Under the pieces are notes generated by a model. That model was not told the DNA's origin. It saw only the letters and a program-made list of their open reading frames with translations, and ran no database searches. A program made the position numbers and the translations under genes. Below, piece by piece: positions 7,203-13,500 of a DNA stretch of 16,737 bases (the stretch's first letter is position 1; each line of letters opens with the position of its first letter). The DNA lies in contig NZ_UQKJ01000034.1 in the NCBI RefSeq assembly GCF_900541605.1, forward strand, positions 1-16,737, in the 5' to 3' direction. Source of the stretch: an uncultured Dialister sp. (GTDB taxonomy: Bacteria; Bacillota; Negativicutes; Veillonellales; Dialisteraceae).

Positions 7203-7883
7203 TCAGAACTGTGCATCCTGCGGTGGCGGCGGAGGTGGGGTTTCTTCTCCATCGTCGTGACGGGTATTGCCGTTCCTGTCGTGGAATTTGCTGTTATCAC
7301 CACCTTTCCATTCGCCATGGTGGCGCCGTTCCCCATTGGGACCAAAACGATAGTCCCTGTGGTGATGGTGCCTTTCAGCTTCTTCCAACCGAGGGCAGGA
7401 AGAGGAATCTCCATGGTCACCATCCCGTTCGAAGCGATGCTCTTCCCGTTCGTGACGGAAATGACGGTCTCTGTTTTCGCTTTCTCCGTGATATCTATGA
7501 TGTTCGCTGGGACCATAGGACGGGCGGCCGTCTCTGCCCTCCTGCCGGTACTGCCTGTCCGGTGGGGCCTTTCTCTCCATCCGGGGATTCTGGCCATTCG
7601 GACCATCCGGAGGAATGGCTTCATCATCAGGAGCTGCTTCCGGAGTGGCATCGTCGTTGGCAGCCTGGCTTTCCGGATTTACGGCTCTGTGGATAACATG
7701 GCCGCCGGCCCGGTCTGCCTCGATGAGGGAGATGCGGTAATCACGGCCCACATTGGAGATAGGACCGGAAGGATCTTTGGCGGAAAGGGAGGCTGCATCA
7801 GCGGCGTTTCCCAGGGCTGAGGCACCGGCTGTGAAAGCCAGCAGGACCGCCGCCATCAGTATTTTTTTCTTCAGGTTTCTCAT
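7203..7883 (-). CDS. Secreted histidine-rich, low-complexity protein
   Basis: A 226-residue protein with a Sec signal peptide (MRNLKKKILMAAVLLAFTAG..., cleavage probably near residue 25-30 at an AxA site). A short ordered-looking part (about 30-65, with GRDYRISLIEADRAGGHVIHRAV) is followed by a disordered, strongly charged tail. About 15 His residues lie in the last hundred positions, including HHHH, and the end is a PPPPPP run then QDAQF. His clusters suggest binding of Zn, Ni or Cu in the periplasm or at the surface, but no named family is recognised. The start follows AAGAGG at nine bases. It lies 61 bases after the next secreted protein gene and probably shares its transcript; the hairpin beyond its stop ends the unit. 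Confidence 0.75.
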   Translation of the reverse strand: MRNLKKKILMAAVLLAFTAGASALGNAADAASLSAKDPSGPISNVGRDYRISLIEADRAGGHVIHRAVNPESQAANDDATPEAAPDDEAIPPDGPNGQNPRMERKAPPDRQYRQEGRDGRPSYGPSEHHRYHGESENRDRHFRHEREEHRFERDGDHGDSSSCPRLEEAERHHHHRDYRFGPNGERRHHGEWKGGDNSKFHDRNGNTRHDDGEETPPPPPPQDAQF

Positions 7884-7944
7884 GTATTATTACCTCTTTT
7901 GCAGCAATCCGGGACATCCGGAGTGGTCCGGGGTCCCTTACCTC

Positions 7945-8352
7945 TTACAGGCGATGCCAGTTGTTTCCGTCATCGTCCTGGAAGTTTTTCTTTTCCGGAT
8001 TTCCTTTGTGCTCATCCTGTTCCCGGGCTTCCGGATGCTGTTCATAGTATTTTTCTTCCCAGGGTTTCAGCTTCTTCTGGCTCTTGGCCTGCTTTTCCTG
8101 TTTTGGCTCTTCCCACTTGTTTTTGTCCTTGTGGGACTTGTCTTTCTTTACTTTGGGAGCCTTCTTGTGATCCTTTTTATACTGGGGACGCTGTCCATTG
8201 TCATTTTCAAACTGTGGCGGCTGGCCCTGCTGTGCTTCCATTTTTGGCGGCTGGCCATAGTCAGCGGCAGAAACGGAAGAAGAAACAAGGGCGCCTCCCA
8301 TGAGGGTGAGGGCTGCCAGGGATGCGGTGAGAAGGATGTTCATTTTTTTCAT
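7945..8352 (-). CDS. Small secreted lysine/glutamine-rich low-complexity protein
   Basis: A 135-residue exported protein. The signal peptide spans residues 1-29 (MKKMNILLTASLAAL...) with a VSA-AD cleavage site. The mature part is disordered: repeated GQPP(K/Q) motifs, then a KKDHKK...KDKSHKDKNK basic stretch and a final acidic/basic mixed tail ending NNWHRL. No family is recognised. The ATG at 8352 follows GAGG at about five bases; a longer reading from 8397 would put residues ahead of the signal peptide and is rejected. Its composition resembles the mature parts of the flanking 226-residue and 112-residue proteins, suggesting one functional group. Confidence 0.72.
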   Translation of the reverse strand: MKKMNILLTASLAALTLMGGALVSSSVSAADYGQPPKMEAQQGQPPQFENDNGQRPQYKKDHKKAPKVKKDKSHKDKNKWEEPKQEKQAKSQKKLKPWEEKYYEQHPEAREQDEHKGNPEKKNFQDDDGNNWHRL

Positions 8353-8481
8353 GATAACCTCGATTCTGCAGGGGAATCTCCCTGCACTTTGTTTCATTCT
8401 GATAGTATGAATCTATATAAAATCAGCCGAGGGAAATAGATATTTTCTCCGGCGGATAGACCGGAAATGGAATTTCCTGTT

Positions 8482-8820
8482 TTATTTATCCGAAGGAACA
8501 GGAGAGGCCTGCTGGTCGGTATCCCGGGAATTATTGGGAGAGCCCATCATGGGACCCCGGTGGCTTCCATCCATGGGACCGCCGTTTCTCATGGTATCCT
8601 GCCGGTTATCCCGGTGGGGCATACGGTCGTCTTCCGAAGGACTGCTCCGGAATTCTTCCTTTCCCTTGTCCTTACTCCGGGCATTGAAGTTTTCCATGAT
8701 CCGGGGACCATTGTCACTCATCCATCGGTGATAGGAGGGAAGGTCGTTTATCAGGAAAGAGAAAGCGCCCACAACGAGGCAGATAATGGCGAGAACCACA
8801 CAGAGGATGATCCGCTTCAT
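8482..8820 (-). CDS. Small single-pass membrane protein, disordered outer tail
   Basis: 112 residues: an N-terminal membrane helix (about 4-24, IILCVVLAIICLVVGAFSFLI) followed by a hydrophilic tail rich in Asp, Arg, Pro, Met and Gly (NGGPMDGSHRGPMMGSP) that should lie outside the membrane. No family is recognised. Its ATG overlaps the stop of the preceding DUF1700-like part (ATGA overlap at 8817-8820), so it is translationally coupled and belongs to the PadR operon. Confidence 0.75.
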   Translation of the reverse strand: MKRIILCVVLAIICLVVGAFSFLINDLPSYHRWMSDNGPRIMENFNARSKDKGKEEFRSSPSEDDRMPHRDNRQDTMRNGGPMDGSHRGPMMGSPNNSRDTDQQASPVPSDK

Positions 8821-9227
8821 GAATCCGCACCACCCTTCGTATTGGGGGATTTATCCAGGGCGCCGCGAATGGCACGGCTGCCTTCTTCCGTAATGAAGTA
8901 AACGGAGAGGGCTGTAAATATACCAAATCCCGTAATAGAGGCCACGGTGAGGGGACTGAATCTTGGAAGCGGCGGGACGCCGTGGAAGGGAGCAAAGTTC
9001 ATGGTAAGAAGGGCGATGACGAGGGCTGTGGCTGCCAGGATAACTACGCTGATGATGATGCCTGCAGCAGTGAGGAGGCGGGCGGAAATCCGGACTGTCG
9101 TTTCTGCGGCCTCCGGAAGCTTGGGACTTACCTGGGACCAGGCCTTTCCTGCTTCCATGGCGGTATCTTTGGCCAGCATCCGGGCGGTTTCTTTCACCTG
9201 GGCGCCCTTTGTCTTTTCATCCACCAC
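8817..9227 (-). CDS. C-terminal part of a frameshifted DUF1700-like membrane protein
   Basis: About 136 residues from the point where frames must change. It contains a helical stretch (KGAQVKETARMLAKDTAMEAGK) and two membrane helices (AAGIIISVVILAATALVIALL and LTVASITGFGIFTALSVYFI). This frame is open up to 9353, but the upstream residues do not resemble a protein start and no ATG has a well-placed ribosome site. Joined to the 9420-9217 part by removing one base in the C run 9227-9231, it gives a single protein of about 200 residues, the normal DUF1700 size and layout. So this is probably one gene with a one-base insertion or a sequencing error. Independent translation is the alternative. Confidence 0.6.
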   Translation of the reverse strand: MVDEKTKGAQVKETARMLAKDTAMEAGKAWSQVSPKLPEAAETTVRISARLLTAAGIIISVVILAATALVIALLTMNFAPFHGVPPLPRFSPLTVASITGFGIFTALSVYFITEEGSRAIRGALDKSPNTKGGADS

Positions 9228-9420
9228 CCCCTTCGGACTGGTAGGAGTCGTAAATATCCTTTGGACTGCCCAATTCTTTTGCGATTTCTTCCTCCGAAAG
9301 GCCCCCTTTCTTTCCTTCTTCAAAGTGGGATTCATAATCGGAAAGGATTTCATTCACTTCCTCCGTCTTCGCGTTGCGGAAATAGTAACGGAGAAGATCT
9401 AAAAATTCTGTTTCATTCAT
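9217..9420 (-). CDS. DUF1700-family N-terminal part (frame broken at a G5/C5 run)
   Basis: 67 residues: MNETEFLDLLRYYFRNAKTEEVNEILSDYESHFEEG...SEEEIAKELGSPKDIYDSY, the classic helical N-terminus of DUF1700 proteins, which sit next to PadR regulators and act as membrane partners in envelope responses. It ends early at TGA after a GGGG tail coded by the G run at 9227-9231. The ATG overlaps the end of the PadR gene by eight bases, so translation is coupled. As it stands it has no membrane helix; these are in the other frame downstream. Confidence 0.7.
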   Translation of the reverse strand: MNETEFLDLLRYYFRNAKTEEVNEILSDYESHFEEGKKGGLSEEEIAKELGSPKDIYDSYQSEGGGG

Positions 9421-9739
9421 GGATATCGCCTCCTTCGGCCAGTATCTTTTTGACGGCTTTTGTAAATTCCGTCCACTCCTTCAGGGATTCTTTAAATTCC
9501 TCCCATCCGGCGTCGGTAATCCGGTAATATTTTCGGGGTGGCCCGTTGTGGGATTCTGCCAGATAGGTATCTACCAGGCCATCTTTCTTGAATCGGTTCA
9601 GCAGGGGATAAATGGTACCCTCCGACATTTCAATGTATTTTGAAATGTCCGTGACCAGTTCATAGCCATAGTAGTCTTTCCTTCTCAGCATGGATAGTAC
9701 CACAATCTCCATAACCCCTTTCTTCAGCTGGATATTCAT
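9413..9739 (-). CDS. PadR-family transcriptional regulator
   Basis: A 108-residue winged-helix repressor. It shows the PadR pattern: KKGVMEIVVLSMLRRKDYYGYELV, then the recognition helix region SEGTIYPLLNRFKKDGLV, and the wing GPPRKYYRITDAGWEEF, followed by a C-terminal dimer helix. PadR proteins of this small subgroup usually repress their own operon together with a DUF1700 gene, as here. A palindromic operator overlaps its promoter (9832-9854). The start follows AAAGGA at about six bases. Confidence 0.93.
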   Translation of the reverse strand: MNIQLKKGVMEIVVLSMLRRKDYYGYELVTDISKYIEMSEGTIYPLLNRFKKDGLVDTYLAESHNGPPRKYYRITDAGWEEFKESLKEWTEFTKAVKKILAEGGDIHE

Positions 9740-9819
9740 GGCATGTCCTTTCTTACAAGGATGACAGGTCTTTTTCCTCGAAATGGAATTGAACTTGCGG
9801 TCAATTTGTTGTTGCTAAC

Positions 9820-9854
9820 AATATATCACAAAGTACTTTGCAATGCAAGGTACT
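9820..9854 (-). promoter_or_regulatory. PadR operon promoter with overlapping palindromic operator
   Basis: On the minus strand, TTGCAT (9848-9843), a 17-base spacer and TATATT (9825-9820) form the promoter. Across the spacer and -35 lies a 23-bp near-perfect palindrome at 9832-9854: AGTACTTTGCA on one side and TGCAAGGTACT on the other, with one mismatch pair. This fits the GTAC...GTAC type operators of small PadR repressors, so autorepression is likely. Confidence 0.8.
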
Positions 9855-9889
9855 ATTTAAAGTTTTGATGAACTTTTGGGGATTTTGTC

Positions 9890-10160
9890 AATTTCAGTTT
9901 GCAGGGGAGTTTGATGCTTGGATTTTCACTCCCATGAGTACGGTCTTTGTCAAGGGGCTGAATGGTAACGCCTGATGGCGAGGTGGCGCTGTCAGGCGAC
10001 GGAGGTTGGCTGTTGGAAGCGCCGCAGGCTGAACAACATTATGCCCCCCGGTGCGAAGCACCTGCAACCCGGAGAACGAGCGCAGCGATGTTCACCCATC
10101 ACCTTTAGCCCCATCCATACGTTCAGCCGCCCGCCAGTTACCAGCGCAACAGTTTGTCAG
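9890..10160. repeat. Gene-free stretch with a possible decayed family 1 element
   Basis: No gene is supported between the PadR promoter and the T-box promoter. AATTTCAGTTTG (about 9890) equals the left end of copy A, and AAGCGCCGCAGGC (about 10018) equals the family 1 centre, but the remaining arms are not recognisable. There are also small hairpins, such as GGTGCGAAGCACC near 10059. This is a degraded copy at best. Confidence 0.35.
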
Positions 10161-10242
10161 ACAGAAACGGCCCGAAGGATGTATGACTTGCCCTTATCAT
10201 TGGGCATTCATATGCGAATTCTGCAATTGCGGATATTTCCTG

Positions 10243-10271
10243 TTGACGGAAAGGCGGATATTGTGTAATAT
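10243..10271 (+). promoter_or_regulatory. Promoter for the T-box/binding-protein transcript
   Basis: TTGACG (10243-10248), a 17-base spacer and TAATAT (10266-10271), about 25 bases before the T-box Stem I. Confidence 0.65.
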
Positions 10272-10300
10272 CAAAATCACATTCAAACCAGTACATGCTG

Positions 10301-10510
10301 TGAACGAGAAGGAAACAGGCAGGAAGCTGCAGAGAGCCGGCGTATGGTGAAAGCCGGTGTAGAAAACCTGTGGACTATCACTCGTGAGCTTCCTGATTGA
10401 AGGAATTCAGTAAATCAGGACGGGCGCCCCCGTTACAGGGCAGGCCTTCAGAGTATAATGCAGGGTGGTACCGCGAATTCGCCCCTGTCCCATGGTGGAC
10501 AGGGGCTTTT
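10301..10510 (+). promoter_or_regulatory. T-box riboswitch, complete module
   Basis: A tRNA-sensing leader. Stem I is seen as ACGAG/CTCGT (10304-10308 with 10381-10385), ACAGG/CCTGT (10315-10319 with 10367-10371), CTGCA/TGTAG (10327-10331 with 10358-10362), an AGAGAG bulge (10331-10336) and CCGGC/GCCGG closing a GGTGAAA distal loop. A middle stem pairs CCTGATT with AATCAGG (10392-10398, 10413-10419). The T-box AGGGTGGTACCGCG is at 10462-10475; its TGGT pairs with a tRNA ending ACCA. The specifier loop reads GGACTATCA (10372-10380). The best codon is ATC (Ile, 10377-10379) followed by A, matching a branched-chain amino-acid binding protein, but the frame of the specifier is not certain. Confidence 0.92.
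10481..10510 (+). terminator. First T-box terminator
   Basis: GCCCCTGTCC (10481-10490) pairs perfectly with GGACAGGGGC (10497-10506), followed by TTTT. The 5' arm is shared with the antiterminator (CAGGG with CCCTG). Confidence 0.9.
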
Positions 10511-10548
10511 CTGTTCCTATCCTTATGCTTTGGCGGCTGAGTGATAAA

Positions 10549-10606
10549 CCAGAGTGGTACCGCGTCAAGCGCCTCTGTCTGAACTTTTCAGGCAGAGGCG
10601 CTTTAT
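10549..10606 (+). promoter_or_regulatory. Second antiterminator/terminator module of the T-box leader, without its own Stem I
   Basis: A second T-box AGAGTGGTACCGCG (10551-10564) with its own antiterminator arms CAGAG/CTCTG. A long terminator pairs AGCGCCTCTG (10568-10577) with CAGAGGCGCT (10593-10602); the inner CTGAA/TTCAG extends the stem to about 16 pairs. Only about 40 bases separate it from the first terminator, too few for a second Stem I. Transcripts must therefore pass two tRNA-dependent checkpoints, or the second acts alone through its TGGT. Confidence 0.85.
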
Positions 10607-10660
10607 GGTTTCCGGAGAGTGAGGATTGCACATGTGCTATTCATCAAAGGAGAAATGACT

Positions 10661-11809
10661 ATGAAAAACTGGAAAAACGTGCTGAAAGCGGCGGCCTTTG
10701 GCCTCATGATGACAGCGGCCTGTGCAGGACTTGCTGGATGCGGTGGAAAATTGCAGGGAGAAACTTCAGGCAAAACGGCGAAAGTGGGATTTATCAATGG
10801 CGTATCCGGCGGGGTGGCTTCCTATGGGCTGGCGGAAAAAGAGGGGCTCGACCTGGCGGTGGAAGAAGTGAACCGGGAAGGCAAAGTTCACATGGAAGTA
10901 GAAATGGTGGATACGAAGGGCAACGTGCAGCAGGCGGTGTCGGCAGCACAGAAAATGATTTCCGCCAAGAAGGTTATCGTCATCGGTCCCCTGATTTCCG
11001 GAGAATACAAAGCAGTGGGGCCCCTGTTCCAGAAGGCGAAGATTCCTCTCCTCGGCGCAGCGACCACGGCGGAGGGGCTCATGGACATGGGAGACTACAT
11101 GTTTCGGAACTGTGTGCCGGAGTCTAAAAATATCCCGCAGACCGTAAAGAAGACCCAGGCCCTCCTGGGATATAAAAAGGTGGCAATCCTGTATTCCCAC
11201 AATAATGAACATCAGGTGTCGGCCTATAAAATCTTTAAAAAGTCACTGGAAGAGGCAGGGGTAGACATCGTAGATACCGAAACTTTTGCGGACAAGGATA
11301 CCGATTTTTCCGCCCAGCTTACCAGAATCCAGCATACCAATCCGGATGCCGTGGTGGTGGCAGGATACTACCAGGAAGGGGGTCTCATCCTTAAGAAAAT
11401 GAGGGACATGGGTATGAACCAGCCGGTGCTGGGAGATAATGGCTTCGTATCGCCGGAACTCGTCAAAATTGCGGGACCGGCTGCGGATAATGTGTACGTA
11501 TCCTCCATGTGGTCCCCAGACAGAAATTCAGAAGCAACCCGGGAATTCGTGAAAAATTTCAGGGCAAAGTATGGACACGAACCGGATAACTTTGCAGCCT
11601 GTGCCTATGTGTCCGGAAAGCTGGCAGCCAGGGCCATGGAAAATGCAGGGACCACCACCGATTCCAGGAAGGTACGGGATGCTCTGGCCAATATCAAAAA
11701 CTTCGAAAGCGCCGTAGGTCCCATGACCTTCAATAACTCCGGGGATCCGGAAGTGGACCTGGTACTTCTCAAAATCGAGAACGGGCAGTACAAGGCGGTG
11801 AAAGGATAA
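10661..11809 (+). CDS. Leu/Ile/Val-type ABC transporter substrate-binding lipoprotein
   Basis: A 382-residue extracytoplasmic binding protein of the type I periplasmic-binding fold (LivJ/Peripla_BP_6). The N-terminus is a lipoprotein signal with lipobox LAGC (24-27, Cys27 lipidated). The mature part starts AKVGFINGVSGGVASYGLAEKEGLDLAVEEVN and contains IGPLISGEYKAVGPLFQKAKIPLLGAATT, VAILYSHNNEHQ and VVVAGYYQEGGLILKKMRDMGM, typical of amino-acid binders. The start ATG 10661 follows GGAG at eight bases; an ATG two codons earlier is too close to that site. The T-box leader, probably isoleucine-specific, supports branched-chain amino acids. No permease or ATPase genes (LivHMGF) follow, so it must work with a transporter coded elsewhere. 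Confidence 0.92.
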   Translation: MKNWKNVLKAAAFGLMMTAACAGLAGCGGKLQGETSGKTAKVGFINGVSGGVASYGLAEKEGLDLAVEEVNREGKVHMEVEMVDTKGNVQQAVSAAQKMISAKKVIVIGPLISGEYKAVGPLFQKAKIPLLGAATTAEGLMDMGDYMFRNCVPESKNIPQTVKKTQALLGYKKVAILYSHNNEHQVSAYKIFKKSLEEAGVDIVDTETFADKDTDFSAQLTRIQHTNPDAVVVAGYYQEGGLILKKMRDMGMNQPVLGDNGFVSPELVKIAGPAADNVYVSSMWSPDRNSEATREFVKNFRAKYGHEPDNFAACAYVSGKLAARAMENAGTTTDSRKVRDALANIKNFESAVGPMTFNNSGDPEVDLVLLKIENGQYKAVKG

Positions 11810-11866
11810 CGTCTGACGGCCAAGTGGCGGAGGGGGAGGCGGCAGCGCCCAAATACTAAAGCAGGG

Positions 11867-11906
11867 CCTTATGAAATCGGACTTTGCGAAATAATTAGCG
11901 CTTCCT
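11867..11906. repeat. Half copy of the 163-bp palindromic element (family 2)
   Basis: CCTTATGAAATCGGACTTTG and the following GCGAAATAATTAGCGCTTCC match the right arm of the element at 13501-13663 with a few changes. The left arm is missing. It lies in the 230-base gap after the binding-protein gene, which holds no other recognisable gene. Confidence 0.7.
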
Positions 11907-11985
11907 GAGCTTGTCTGAAGTCTGACCGGCTGATGTCTGAAGCTTCCACTACCCGTAACCCTGCAGCCCTTGGCAGGCTCCCTTT

Positions 11986-12038
11986 CTGGCAATGAAAAAC
12001 GCCGAACCCTTTTCAGAGTCGGCGTTTTTCATTGCCAG
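11986..12038. terminator. Strong bidirectional terminator between binding protein and TonB_C-like genes
   Basis: A perfect 20-bp stem (11986-12005 with 12019-12038) around a 13-base loop. The core AAAAACGCCGA / TCGGCGTTTTT places A5 and T5 tracts so that it works in both directions. It touches the stop codon of the minus-strand gene at 12039. Confidence 0.92.
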
Positions 12039-12743
12039 TTACAGCTGCACCGGGAATAGGGCTGTTGAAGAAATGGCCTCTCCGTCAGGGTTCAGGGCCG
12101 GGGTGAAGGTCCAGTGGCGGACACAGTCTTCCGCATAGGCGGAAAGAATCTTGAAGTCTCCGCTGGACATGGACGTATTCTCTCCTTTCAGGGCCACCGG
12201 CTTTCCGTCTAATTTCCCGCCGGATGTAATGAACGCTTTGACGGATATCAGGGGATGCCCGTTTCGTTCCGCCGCCTGGCGGACAGATTCATCCATGTCC
12301 TTCAGGAAGGTTTCTTTTGGTGCTGCCGGTGTGGAAACCATGGCTGAAATAAAGCGGACCGGTACGGAGGCAGCAGAAGTAACTGTCCGGTCTCCCCGCC
12401 GGGCCGGTTTGAAATGCCAGGACTCCACAGAGGATGCAGCATACTGGTCCAGAATCAGGGAGGACGAGCTCTGCTCCACTTCCGCATGGGTCACGGTGCC
12501 GTCTTCATTGATGGTGATGCGGAGAACGGTGGCGGAAGAGTGGGAAAGAGAAGCCAGTGCCTCATGGACGGCCTCGGTCTGGGGCAGCATTTTGGCGGAG
12601 GAAAGGGACGGCGGGATTTCCTCTGCCGCGGTGATCGGCGTACCATCCTTATTCAGGTAAACCCCGTCTTCCGGGAGATCGGCAGCCATGGACAGGCTTC
12701 CCAGGGCCAGCAGCAGGGAAAGGGATAAAATAATCTTTTTCAT
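12039..12743 (-). CDS. Periplasmic protein with two TonB C-terminal-like domains
   Basis: 234 residues: a Sec signal peptide (1-20, MKKIILSLSLLLALGSLSMA), then two similar domains. The first (about 72-130) reads VLRITINEDGTVTHAEVEQSS...LDQYAASSVESWHFKPA and ends in VPVRF, the standard TonB_C pattern. The second (about 165-234) repeats it with SVKAFITSGGKLDG...YAEDCVRHWTFTPALNPDGEAI and FPVQL. Normal TonB has one such domain, an uncleaved N-terminal anchor and a Pro-rich spacer; here the anchor and spacer are missing, so it is probably a soluble periplasmic protein and not an energy transducer. No ExbB/ExbD genes are nearby. The start follows GGAG at six bases. Confidence 0.8.
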   Translation of the reverse strand: MKKIILSLSLLLALGSLSMAADLPEDGVYLNKDGTPITAAEEIPPSLSSAKMLPQTEAVHEALASLSHSSATVLRITINEDGTVTHAEVEQSSSSLILDQYAASSVESWHFKPARRGDRTVTSAASVPVRFISAMVSTPAAPKETFLKDMDESVRQAAERNGHPLISVKAFITSGGKLDGKPVALKGENTSMSSGDFKILSAYAEDCVRHWTFTPALNPDGEAISSTALFPVQL

Positions 12744-12798
12744 AGGAACTCCTTCTGGAATAATGATAGATATATTTGATGTTTATTATTCTTTCCTT

Positions 12799-12827
12799 AT
12801 TGTATCTGAATAGATTAACCTGTGCAA
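12799..12827 (-). promoter_or_regulatory. Promoter of the TonB_C-like gene
   Basis: On the minus strand, TTGCAC (12827-12822), a 17-base spacer and TACAAT (12804-12799), about 55 bases before the start codon. It diverges from the promoter of the DUF2284 gene. Confidence 0.7.
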
Positions 12828-12848
12828 CGGGGAGGAATATGTCTCCTG

Positions 12849-12857
12849 TGGTACAAT
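12849..12857 (+). promoter_or_regulatory. Extended -10 promoter of the DUF2284 gene
   Basis: TGGTACAAT: TACAAT with a TGn extension, 34 bases before the ATG at 12892. There is no -35; where it should be, the sequence is GGGGAG. The same GTGGTACAAT string occurs near the right edge of the window. Confidence 0.6.
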
Positions 12858-12891
12858 ACCGGTAGAAAATGGACAGAAAAGGGGGATTTCC

Positions 12892-13449
12892 ATGGACGAT
12901 AAGGATATGGCTATTCTGGAAGAAATTGCGAAAAAAGCGGGGGCTTCAGCGGTGAAGGTGGTGGACGTGGCCACTGTAAAACGGGGTGTCTGGCCCCGGA
13001 TGAAATGTCAATATGGCTGCGCCCAGTATGGCAGCAACCTCTGCTGTCCACCCTATACTCCGGACATATCCTTTATGGACCGGTTCCTTAGGGAGTACCG
13101 GTGGGGCCTTTTGGTGCAGTATCGGCGGTCCATGGCATTGGAAAAGATGAAAGACTGGCAGGAGTTCGACAGAGCACTCAATAATGATCTGCTCAGGGTG
13201 CTTTTAAAAATAGAAAAAGGGGCTATGATGAGAAATTATTATAAGGCCTTTGCTCTGAAGGCAGGACGCTGCGGCCTGTGCCCGGTGTGTAACCTGAAGC
13301 GCTGTATCCATCCCGAGTCAGCCCGTCCCTCCCTGGAGGCCTGCGGCATCGATGTGCTTGCCCTGGCTGAGGATAACGGTTTTTCTGCCCGCATGTATAC
13401 GGGGCCGGTGAAGGAAGTGACGGTGTACGGCATGGTGCTGCTGGAATGA
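12892..13449 (+). CDS. DUF2284 cysteine-rich, predicted metal-binding protein
   Basis: A 185-residue cytoplasmic protein with the two cysteine clusters of the DUF2284 family: CQYGCAQYGSNLCCPPYTP (Cys39, 43, 51, 52) and AGRCGLCPVCNLKRCIHPESARPS (Cys127, 130, 133, 138), followed by the EACGIDVLALA signature. The clusters probably hold an Fe-S centre or Zn; the family's reaction is not established. The start follows AGGGGG at about seven bases. It is transcribed alone, divergent from the TonB_C-like gene. Confidence 0.88.
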   Translation: MDDKDMAILEEIAKKAGASAVKVVDVATVKRGVWPRMKCQYGCAQYGSNLCCPPYTPDISFMDRFLREYRWGLLVQYRRSMALEKMKDWQEFDRALNNDLLRVLLKIEKGAMMRNYYKAFALKAGRCGLCPVCNLKRCIHPESARPSLEACGIDVLALAEDNGFSARMYTGPVKEVTVYGMVLLE

Positions 13450-13500
13450 ATCTTCAGGGAGAGCGGGGTTCAAAAAAGGTTTACCGGGTCAAATGGTTCC

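Noticed and set aside
8353..8397. Upstream extension of the Lys/Gln-rich secreted protein
   Set aside because: It would place 15 polar residues ahead of a clean signal peptide and lacks a ribosome site, while the ATG at 8352 has GAGG at proper spacing.
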